In this document: piece by piece, positions 7,392 through 15,888 of the stretch
Layout: each line of letters starts with the position of its first letter
Position numbering within the stretch: the stretch's first letter is position 1
The notes under the pieces: model-generated
Told to the model about the DNA's origin: nothing
Databases searched by the model: none
The model's input: the letters and a program-made list of their open reading frames with translations, nothing else
Translations under genes and position numbers: made by a program
Assembly: GCA_938003985.1 (NCBI GenBank)
Contig: CALKWZ010000090.1
Coordinates: 1-18,856 of the forward strand
Length of the DNA: 18,856 bases
Source of the DNA: an uncultured Verrucomicrobiota bacterium
Lineage (GTDB): Bacteria > Verrucomicrobiota > Kiritimatiellia > CAIQIC01 > Lenti-01
Reading direction: 5' to 3'

Positions 7392-8363
7392 CTACATGGG
7401 CCGGGAAAACGCCCGCGCCATGCGCGGCAAGGCCACTTCGTCGCGGATGTTGTGCTCCATCAGCTCGCGCACTTCGTCCACGACCGCCACCCGTTGCGCG
7501 GCCTCCGCGAAGGACAGCCCCGCGGCCTGCGCCGCGATGGCCTCCGCTTCGTCCGGAAAGTATTCCGGCCGCGCTTCCGCCCGGAGCGCCTGCGCCAGCA
7601 CGTCCCGCTGCCAGAGCTGGATCGTCCGCAGGATTTCCGCGCGCATTTCCTTCACCCGCGCCGCCACGCGGCCTTCCACCAGTCCCTTGGTGGCCTTCGT
7701 CAGCTCGGCGCCGTCGCCTTCGCGCGCACGCGCCGTTTCTTCCGCGCGGGCGGTTTCTTCCGCCTCGGCCAGCTCTTCCAGCGACCGCAACGGCGCCGTC
7801 AACCGGTCCGTCCAGGCCATCATCTCCGTCGCCCGCCGGAGCGGCGGATGCCGCAGCAGTTCCAGCACGGTCGCCCGCCACGGCGTGTCGGCCCCGCGCT
7901 CGTCCGTTTCCACGTCCGCGAACTGCGCGCGCGAGCGGATGGTCGGCAGCAGCGCCGCCGGCGCATCCGTCACCAATAACAGCAGGCTGTTCGGCGGCGG
8001 CTCTTCCAGCGTTTTCAGCAGGACGTTCTGGGCCGTTTCGTTCATCCGGTCGGCGAACAGGATCACCCCCGCCTTCCAGCCGCCTTCGTAGGACGTCAGG
8101 CCGATGAATCCGATCAACTCGCGGAGAACCTCGGCCCGGATCTGGCGCGACTTGCTCTCCGGCTCGATCCAGCGGACGTCCGCGTGCTGGCGCAGGTGCG
8201 CCGCGTCCGCGGTGCCGAACGGCAGCCCGAGCAGGCCTTCCGCGAATTCCGCCCCCGCGCCGCGCGGGTGGCCCGACACCAGCACCGCGTGCGGCAGGCG
8301 CCCCGCGGCGAACGCCCGCCGGAAATTCTCCAGCGCCGCCTCAACCTTGCGCGAGGAAGGCAT
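7392..8363 (-). CDS. holB: DNA polymerase III clamp-loader subunit delta prime
   Basis: 323 residues. Delta prime is the stator of the clamp loader that opens and loads the beta sliding clamp. The strongest match is the central AAA+ segment: IRAEVLRELIGFIGLTSYEGG, then a Walker-B-like VILFADRMNE, LLKTLEEPPPNSLLLLVT and the sensor/arginine region LLPTIRSRAQ. The P-loop position reads SGHPRGAGAEF and lacks the lysine, and there are no zinc-finger cysteines. Loss of ATP binding is normal for many delta prime proteins. An acidic, Glu/Ala-rich stretch (ELAEAEETARAEETARARE) precedes the C-terminal collar-like helices. The start at ATG 8363 lies 23 bases inside tmk; GGTGAG just upstream is a weak ribosome binding site. 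The tmk-holB pairing is common in bacteria and supports the call. Confidence 0.9.
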   Translation of the reverse strand: MPSSRKVEAALENFRRAFAAGRLPHAVLVSGHPRGAGAEFAEGLLGLPFGTADAAHLRQHADVRWIEPESKSRQIRAEVLRELIGFIGLTSYEGGWKAGVILFADRMNETAQNVLLKTLEEPPPNSLLLLVTDAPAALLPTIRSRAQFADVETDERGADTPWRATVLELLRHPPLRRATEMMAWTDRLTAPLRSLEELAEAEETARAEETARAREGDGAELTKATKGLVEGRVAARVKEMRAEILRTIQLWQRDVLAQALRAEARPEYFPDEAEAIAAQAAGLSFAEAAQRVAVVDEVRELMEHNIRDEVALPRMARAFSRPM

Positions 8364-9000
8364 CGCTCACCAGTTTCCAGACGTCTTCGGCGATCGGCTC
8401 CGCCAGCCGCATCGCGTCCACCTTGCGGAACCGCTCCGGAAAGCGCCGGGCCAGGTCCAGGTAGCCCTGGCGGACCTTTTCGTGGAATTCCAGCGCTTCG
8501 CTCTCGATCCGGTCGTGCTGGACCTTCTGGCCGATCTGCCGCTTGGCGCAGCGCTGCATGCCGAGGCTGACGTTGACGTCCAGCAGGATCGTCATGTCCG
8601 GCACCGCCGCGCCGATCGCGAAGCGGTTGATGGTTTCCATCAGTTCCACGGAAAAGCCGCGGCCGAAGCCCTGGTAGGCCGTCGTGGAATCCGCGAACCG
8701 GTCGCAGAGCACCCACGCGCCGCGTTCCAGCGCCGGCTGGATCACGTGGCGCACCAGCTGGGCGCGGCTGGCCTCGAACAGCAGCACTTCGCTCTCCGGG
8801 CACGGATCCTCGCCGGCGGCGTTGAACTGCAGGATGCCGCGAATGGCCTCGCCGAGCTTCGTGCCGCCGGGCTCGCGGGTGTAGATCACCTCGATCCCGC
8901 GCGCTTCCAGCTTCGAAATCAACATGGCCGCCTGGGTGCTCTTGCCCGCCCCCTCCGGCCCCTCGAACGTGATCAGTCTGCCTCTACCTGTCTTGCTCAC
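8341..9000 (-). CDS. tmk: Thymidylate kinase
   Basis: 219 residues. The enzyme phosphorylates dTMP to dTDP with ATP in dTTP synthesis. Visible motifs are the P-loop EGPEGAGKST (13-22), TREPGGT (41-47), the DRFADSTTAYQGFGRG block (100-115) that binds dTMP, and the lid region with Arg residues near KRQIGQKVQHDRIE. Length and order fit the family. I chose the GTG start at 9000 because AGGAG (9010-9006) precedes it by five bases and the protein then starts close to RLITFEGPEG, as is usual. The in-frame ATG at 9021 has no ribosome binding site and abuts the repeat element upstream. The 3' end overlaps holB by 23 bases. Confidence 0.93.
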   Translation of the reverse strand: MSKTGRGRLITFEGPEGAGKSTQAAMLISKLEARGIEVIYTREPGGTKLGEAIRGILQFNAAGEDPCPESEVLLFEASRAQLVRHVIQPALERGAWVLCDRFADSTTAYQGFGRGFSVELMETINRFAIGAAVPDMTILLDVNVSLGMQRCAKRQIGQKVQHDRIESEALEFHEKVRQGYLDLARRFPERFRKVDAMRLAEPIAEDVWKLVSDAFLAQG

Positions 9001-9005
9001 TTCAA

Positions 9006-9010
9006 CTCCT
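9006..9010 (-). promoter_or_regulatory. Shine-Dalgarno AGGAG that sets the GTG start of tmk
   Basis: AGGAG on the minus strand, five bases before GTG 9000-8998. No comparable motif precedes the ATG at 9021, so the GTG is preferred. Confidence 0.7.
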
Positions 9011-9030
9011 GCTTTGCGCATCCATCAAGA

Positions 9031-9128
9031 ATTCAGAATTCAGGATTCAGCAGTCAGAATAGAAATCCGGTCGTGACCGAGGCATTGGATTCCATTCTGA
9101 ATCCTGAATTCTGGCTCCTGAATTCTTT
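9031..9128. repeat. Inverted arrays of a heptanucleotide (ATTCAGR / ATTCTGR) forming a long hairpin
   Basis: The left array reads attcaga, attcagg, attcagc, agtcaga (9031-9058). The right array reads attctga, atcctga, attctgg, ctcctga, attcttt (9094-9128). A perfect 17-bp inverted match links 9034-9050 with 9097-9113. Inside it, AATCC (9064-9068) can pair with GGATT (9087-9091), and CGGTC-GT-GACCG forms a small hairpin at 9068-9079. It occupies nearly all of the gap between cysS (stop at 9135) and tmk. It is AT-rich in a GC-rich genome and no copy was noticed elsewhere in the window. It could be a miniature mobile or REP-like element, or an RNA hairpin between operon parts. Confidence 0.8.
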
Positions 9129-9134
9129 CCATTT

Positions 9135-10531
9135 TCAGGCCTTTGTCGCCACTTGGCCCTTGGGAGTGTCCTTGACGGTCCAGCCGCGGGCGGCGATGTC
9201 GTCGCGCAGGGCGTCGGACTGCTGCCAGTCCTTGGCCGCGCGCGCGGCCTGGCGGCGTTCCAGCAGCGCCTGCACCGCCGCGGGCACGGTTTCGGCGGGT
9301 TTTTCCAGCACGCCCAGGGCCCCGTCCCAGCGCTTGAACAGCGCCTGCACCGCCGCGGCATCCGCCGGCGTCATCAACCGGGCATCCATCACGGCGTTGC
9401 CTTCGCGGATGGCGTCGAACAGCGCGGCCAGCGCGGCGGAAACGTTCAGATCCTCGTCCAGCGCGGCCTCGAACCGGTCGGCGGCCGCCTGCGCCCAGCC
9501 GGGCAGCGGCCCGGCCGCGGCGGTTCCCGCGGCCTCGGCCAGCCGCGCCGCGAATTCGTCCACGCGCCGCAGCGCCGTGCGGGCCGCGTCCAGCGAGGCG
9601 AAAGTGAAGTTCAGCGGCGCGCGGTAGTGCGTCGCCAGCAGCTCGTAGCGCACCTCGCGGCCCGTATAGCCGCGCGCGAGCACGTCGCGCAGCGTGTGGA
9701 AATTGCCGCGCGACTTCGACATCTTCTGCCCGTCCACCATCAGGTGCGCGCAGTGCATCCAGTAGGTCGCGAACGGCTGTCCGTTGGCGGCCTCGCTCTG
9801 GGCGATCTCGTCCTCGTGGTGCGGGAAGATGTTGTCCACGCCGCCGGTGTGCAGGTCGAAGCTCGCGCCGAGGTACTTCTGGCTCATGGCGGAGCATTCG
9901 ACGTGCCAGCCCGGCCGCCCGCGGCCCCACGGCGAATCCCACGCGACGGCGCCGTCCTTTTCGTCCCACGCCTTCCACAGCGCGAAATCGGCGACGTTTT
10001 CCTTGTCGTATTCGTCGGAAGCGATGCGCACGCCGGCGCGCATGCCCGCGCGGTCCAGGTGCGCCAGCTTGCCGTAGGCCGGCCACTTGGCGATGCTGAA
10101 ATAGACCGAGCCGTCCTCGGACTGGTAGGCGTAGCCCTTGTCGAACAGTTTCCGGATGATCGCGATCATCTCCGGCACGTGGTCCGTCGCCGCCGGATAG
10201 TGCTCGGCCGGCTCGACGTTGAGCGCGCGGACGTCCTCGAAAAACGCCTGCTTGTAGACCGCCGTGAACTCGGCCAGCGGCTTCCCCGCCGCCTGCGAAT
10301 CGCGGATGGTCTTGTCGTCCACGTCCGTCAGGTTCATCACCTGCGTGACGCGGAAGCCCTTGAACTTCAGCCAGCGCCGCAGCAGATCCTCGAAGACGTA
10401 GGCCCGGAAGTTGCCGATGTGCGCGAAGTTGTAGACCGTGGGCCCGCAGGTGTACATCCGCGCGTGGCCGGCCTCCAGCGGCCGGAATTCCTCCAGCTGC
10501 CGCGTCAGGGTGTTCTGGATGCGGAAAACGC

Positions 10532-10535
<4 letters not shown>
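9135..10535 (-). CDS. cysS: Cysteinyl-tRNA synthetase
   Basis: 466 residues, class I synthetase that charges tRNA-Cys. The zinc site is visible as C30 in MYTCGPTVYN, C214 in WHVECSAM and the histidine/glutamate set in FPHHEDEIAQSE (about 237-248). The HIGH-equivalent HIGN is at 39-42 and KMSKS at 271-275. The DALR-like C-terminal helical domain and the short tRNA-binding end (WQQSDALRDDIAARGW) are present, so it is full length. The ATG overlaps the clpC stop as ATGA. This direct coupling to clpC is not the arrangement I know from Firmicutes, where radA commonly follows clpC and cysS lies further away. Just after the stop the heptanucleotide repeat begins. Confidence 0.96.
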
Positions 10536-13089
<2,554 letters not shown>

Positions 13090-13093
<4 letters not shown>

Positions 13094-14151
13094 GGCGTCC
13101 TCTTTTCCGATTTGGTTTGCGCGGGCGGGCGGCGGCCCAGTTCGGCGCGCAGCCGCGCGGCCCGCGCGGCGTCCCGCTCCTCGGTGCCCATCAGCCGGCC
13201 CGCGGCCGTCTGCAGGTGGGCGGGCTGCACCTCCAGCAGCAGGCGATCCACCTGCGGCAGCGCGATGCCCTTGACCAGCCCCAGCGCGATGCCGAGGCGC
13301 AATTCCGAAAGCCGCTCCAGCGCTTCCTGCGCCGTCATCAGCCGCGCCGCGGCCAGCACGCCGCGCGCGCGCGCCGCCAGATCCTCCACGAAGATCTTGC
13401 GCTCGCGCTTCAGGCGCTCGCGCGCGTTCCGCTCGTGCTCGGCGATTTCCTTCACGATCTCTTCCAGGTCGGCCAGGATGCGCTCCTCGGCCAGCCCCAG
13501 CGTCAGCTGGTTCGAAACCTGGAACATGTGGCCCAGCGCCGCGGTGCCCTCGCCCCAGCGGCCGCGCACCGTCAGGCCGATCTTGCCCAGGCCGTTGGCG
13601 ATCGGCTCCATTTCGTTCTGCAGGACCAGGCCGGGCAGATGCATCATCGCGCTGGCGCGCATGCCGGTGCCCACGTTGGTGGGACAGCTCGTGAGGTAGC
13701 CCAGCGACGACGAAAACGCGTAGTCCAGCTGCGCCTCGAGCGCGTCGTCGAGCGCGTCGGCGTCCGCCCAGGCTTCGCGCAGCGCCAAGCCGGGCCGCAG
13801 CGCCTGGATGCGCAAATGGTCTTCTTCGTTGATCATGACCGCCTGCGTCCGCGCTTCGTTGAGGCACAGCGCGGCTTCCGGGCGGTCCTCGAGCAGGTGG
13901 CGGCTGATGAGATGGTCCTCGAAGAGCATCTGGCGGCGCAGCGAGGGCGCGTCCGCCAGCAGCTCCTGGAACGGCAGCGCGGCGCGGGCGGCGGCCTGCA
14001 CGCGGCGGCGCACCTCGGCCCGGATCTCCGGCGGCGCGCGGTCGGGAAACGGCAGGCCGCGCAGGTTGCGCGCCAGGCGCACCCGGCTGCTCAACACGAT
14101 GCCGTAGGCCTCCCGGTAGGCGGCGTCTTCGTCCGGCGCGCGCGGGCTCAC
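13090..14151 (-). CDS. mcsB: Protein-arginine kinase McsB
   Basis: 353 residues, the usual family length. McsB phosphorylates arginines on damaged or regulatory proteins, marking them for ClpC-ClpP. Phosphagen-kinase-type motifs are intact: SSRVRLARNL (21-30), INEEDHLRI (107-115), SCPTNVGTGMRAS (155-167) with the conserved cysteine at 156, and the RGRWGEGTAALGHMFQVSNQ block (196-215). The GTG start at 14151 overlaps the mcsA stop (GTGA), giving a protein that begins MSPRAPDEDA. Reading further upstream in this frame would only run antisense-like through mcsA. Its stop overlaps the clpC start, so the three genes form one translationally coupled unit. No ctsR, the usual Firmicute partner and regulator, precedes it. 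Confidence 0.94.
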
Positions 14152-14678
14152 GGCGACCCGCCTTCCCCCGGCAAGGCCTTGATCTGGTCGCGCAGTTTCG
14201 CCGCCAGCTCGTAGTTTTCGGCCGCGACGGCCTGGTCGAGTTCCCGGCGCAGGCGCGCCTGCTCCACCGACGTCCGCATCCGAACCGACGCCCGCCGCGG
14301 CACCTTGCCCAAATGCTGGTCGGCGTGCTGCAGCGACACCACCACCGGCAGCATTTCCGCCGCGAACGACTCGTAGCAGCGGTCGCAACCCAACCGGCCC
14401 TTCTTCAGGATTTCCGTCCGCGTCATCCCGCAGGACGGGCACGTGGCCGGACCGGCGGGCCCGGCCGACACGGCCGGTTCGGCCATTTCGTCCTTCAAAT
14501 GGTCCAGCTGGTGCTTCAGCTTCTCCATCATGCCGCTGAGGTCCATCGGATCGGCATGGACGTCGATCCCCTTCTGCTCGGCGCAAGCCTCGCAGAGGTG
14601 GTACTTTTCGGCTTTTCCGTCCACGATCTGGGTCAAATGGACGGTGGCCTCGTTCTGATGGCAGTTCTGGCACAACAT
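14148..14678 (-). CDS. mcsA: McsA, zinc-finger activator of McsB
   Basis: 176 residues. McsA binds and activates McsB and links it to ClpC. Four CxxC pairs are visible (C3/C6, C29/C32, C80/C83, C98/C101), forming two zinc sites on either side of a Met/Lys-rich helical segment. The C-terminal UVR motif lies at about 143-170 (RLRRELDQAVAAENYELAAK), as expected for interaction with ClpC. It is first in its operon. Upstream I see no Shine-Dalgarno stronger than GGTGCAAG, no CIRCE element and no CtsR heptad repeat, so control is probably different from that in Bacillus. The call rests on motif layout and on the adjacent mcsB and clpC. Confidence 0.93.
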   Translation of the reverse strand: MLCQNCHQNEATVHLTQIVDGKAEKYHLCEACAEQKGIDVHADPMDLSGMMEKLKHQLDHLKDEMAEPAVSAGPAGPATCPSCGMTRTEILKKGRLGCDRCYESFAAEMLPVVVSLQHADQHLGKVPRRASVRMRTSVEQARLRRELDQAVAAENYELAAKLRDQIKALPGEGGSP

Positions 14679-14687
14679 CGGTCTTGC

Positions 14688-14717
14688 ACCCTACCACCCC
14701 CGCCCCCCCCTTTTCCA
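14688..14717 (-). promoter_or_regulatory. Possible mcsA promoter with a G8 tract in the spacer
   Basis: The minus strand has TGGAAA (14717-14712), an 18-base spacer and TAGGGT (14693-14688), ten bases before the mcsA ATG. Each hexamer matches four of six consensus positions at best. The spacer contains a run of eight G (14710-14703) followed by G5, GG and GGG runs, enough for a G-quadruplex. This is a weak call based on position only. Confidence 0.25.
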
Positions 14718-14734
14718 GTCTCAAACGTTTCCGG

Positions 14735-14773
14735 AAAAACGGCCGGCAACCGAATGGCCGGCCGCTCTTTTTT
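14735..14773. terminator. Bidirectional hairpin terminator between mcsA and the divergent plus-strand genes
   Basis: Perfect 8-bp GC stem: CGGCCGGC (14740-14747) pairs with GCCGGCCG (14757-14764) around a nine-base loop. On the plus strand it is followed by CTCTTTTTT (14765-14773). On the minus strand the stem is followed by TTTTT (14739-14735). It has the form of an intrinsic terminator both ways. It lies between divergent starts, where a terminator is unexpected; it may insulate the two promoters or act as an attenuator if mcsA transcription starts further upstream. Confidence 0.55.
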
Positions 14774-14797
14774 GTCGCCTCTCCGGACTTCCCTCCC

Positions 14798-14803
14798 TAC
14801 ACT
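14798..14803 (+). promoter_or_regulatory. Candidate -10 element TACACT of the small-protein/HIT operon
   Basis: TACACT ends eight bases before the ATG at 14811. TTGTCG at 14772-14777 is the only -35-like sequence and is 20 bases away, which is long. No Shine-Dalgarno lies between -10 and ATG, so a leaderless transcript is possible. Confidence 0.3.
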
Positions 14804-14810
14804 TTGCGGC

Positions 14811-15002
14811 ATGAAGTGGAAGGAGACCATCGCCGCGCTGGCCGATCCCCTGCGGGCCTGTTTCGACCTGACCCTCCAGGAGCGCCGGTTCCTGCTGGGG
14901 ATGCTCCTGCTCTTCTGCCTCGGGCTCGGCGGCCGCTGGTACCACCAGCGCCAGGACCGGCCCGGCCCCTACGTCCCGCCCCAGGAGCACCCCGCACCAT
15001 GA
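14811..15002 (+). CDS. Small single-pass membrane protein, function unknown
   Basis: 63 residues. The first 25 are polar (MKWKETIAALADP...LQERR). One hydrophobic helix follows at about 26-41 (RFLLGMLLLFCLGLGGRWYH). The rest is a short Pro-rich tail (GPYVPPQEHPAP). Positive residues on both sides leave the orientation unclear. I do not recognise a family; the shape resembles the N-terminal membrane anchor of longer proteins, so it might be a truncated relative of one. Support for it being real is the ATGA overlap with the HIT gene, a candidate promoter at the right distance and normal codon use. There is no ribosome binding site. The start could not be tested beyond this. Confidence 0.65.
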   Translation: MKWKETIAALADPLRACFDLTLQERRFLLGMLLLFCLGLGGRWYHQRQDRPGPYVPPQEHPAP

Positions 15003-15424
15003 ACAATCCCAACTGCATCTTCTGCAAAATCGTCGCCGGCCAGATTCCGTCCATCAAGCTCTACGAAGACGCCGACGTCCTCGCCTTCATGGACATCGGC
15101 CCCATCGTGAAGGGCCACGCCCTCGTCATCCCCAAGGCGCACCACAATCCGCTGGTCGCCACGCCCGACGACGTGCTGGCCAAGGTGATCGCCGTCGTGC
15201 GGCGCATCGCCCAGGCGCAGCTGGAGGGCCTCGGCGCGGACGGCGTCAACGTGCACCAGGCCAACGGCGCCGCCGCCGGCCAGGTCGTGCCCCACCTCCA
15301 TTTCCACGTCGTCCCGCGCTTCAAGCACGACGGCCACCACTGGAACTGGACGCCCCACTCCTACGCCGACATGTCCGAGGCCGCCGCCCTCGCCGACCGC
15401 ATCCAGGCCGCGCTGAAATCCTGA
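14999..15424 (+). CDS. HIT-family (HINT-like) nucleotide hydrolase
   Basis: 141 residues. HINT-type proteins hydrolyse purine nucleoside phosphoramidates such as AMP-lysine and act on aminoacyl-adenylates. The histidine triad is complete in VVPHLHFHVVPR, with His 99, 101 and 103; the N-terminal CIFCKIVAGQIP, the DIGPIVKGHALVIPK block and the QVVPH lead-in are all standard. A His-rich stretch (KHDGHHWNW, 109-117) after the triad is slightly longer than in typical HINT proteins. The start overlaps the upstream small gene (ATGA), with AGGAG eleven bases before it. The Minf_1886-type gene starts four bases after the stop, so the three genes look like an operon. Confidence 0.93.
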   Translation: MNNPNCIFCKIVAGQIPSIKLYEDADVLAFMDIGPIVKGHALVIPKAHHNPLVATPDDVLAKVIAVVRRIAQAQLEGLGADGVNVHQANGAAAGQVVPHLHFHVVPRFKHDGHHWNWTPHSYADMSEAAALADRIQAALKS

Positions 15425-15428
15425 CGCG

Positions 15429-15851
15429 ATGGAAATCCCGCCCTTTCCCGAAGCCGTCGCCCGCATCTGCGCCCGGGACGGGCGCTATGCGCCCGAAGCC
15501 TTCGCGTTCCTGAACGACGGCCTGGTGAAAACCCTCAAGCGCGTGCAGGAGAAGGAGAAGAAGCCCCGCCAGATCTCCGGCGCCGAACTGGCCGACGGCC
15601 TCCGCGCCTACGCCCTCGAGCAGTACGGCCCGCTGGCGCTGACCGTCCTCGGCCGCTGGGGCGTGCGCACCACGCGCGACTTCGGCGAAATCGTCTTCCT
15701 CCTCCTCGAAGCCGGACTCCTCGGCAAGACCGAGGAAGACAAGATCGAGGACTTCGACGAGCTCTACGACTTCGACGACGCCTTCCGCGCGCCTTTCCGC
15801 CCCCGCCCCCGCCGGCGCGCCGCCCCGAAATCCCCCGCCGCGAAATCCTGA
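15429..15851 (+). CDS. Minf_1886-type conserved hypothetical protein
   Basis: 140 residues. The sequence fits a small conserved family described from Verrucomicrobia and Planctomycetes (Minf_1886 family). Recognisable blocks are DGRYAPEAFAFLNDGL (18-33), the RQISGAELADGLRAYALEQ block (47-65), YGPLALTVLGRWGVRTTRDF (66-85), GEIVFLLLEAGLLGKTEED (86-104) and the acidic DFDELYDFDDAF (108-119). No catalytic motif is visible and the function is unknown. The basic, Pro/Ala-rich tail (RPRPRRRAAPKS) may bind nucleic acid, which is inference. There is no clear ribosome binding site; it starts four bases after the HIT gene and is probably translated by re-initiation. The family is the best lineage marker in the window. 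Confidence 0.9.
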   Translation: MEIPPFPEAVARICARDGRYAPEAFAFLNDGLVKTLKRVQEKEKKPRQISGAELADGLRAYALEQYGPLALTVLGRWGVRTTRDFGEIVFLLLEAGLLGKTEEDKIEDFDELYDFDDAFRAPFRPRPRRRAAPKSPAAKS

Positions 15852-15854
15852 GTT

Positions 15855-15874
15855 TCCGGCTTCGTCCGGCCGGA
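15855..15874. terminator. Weak hairpin between convergent genes
   Basis: TCCGGC (15855-15860) pairs with GCCGGA (15869-15874) around an eight-base loop, in the 37-bp gap between the Minf_1886-type gene and the convergent decarboxylase gene. There is no T-run on either strand, so if it ends transcription it is not a classical intrinsic terminator. Confidence 0.3.
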
Positions 15875-15888
15875 GCTCTCCTCTCCGC

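Noticed and set aside
251..8107. A plus-strand reading frame of 2,618 residues
   Set aside because: It runs antisense through the rod gene, ftsK and holB. Its product is Phe/Leu/Gly/Ala/Arg-rich low complexity that mirrors the opposite-strand codons, while the minus strand shows recognisable domains throughout. It is open because GC-rich genes rarely place stops on the complement.
9001..9021. ATG start for tmk at 9021
   Set aside because: No ribosome binding site precedes it, while GTG 9000 has AGGAG at ideal spacing and gives the usual N-terminus.
14679..14810. CIRCE or CtsR operator upstream of mcsA
   Set aside because: I looked for TTAGCACTC-N9-GAGTGCTAA and tandem GGTCAAA heptads and found neither.
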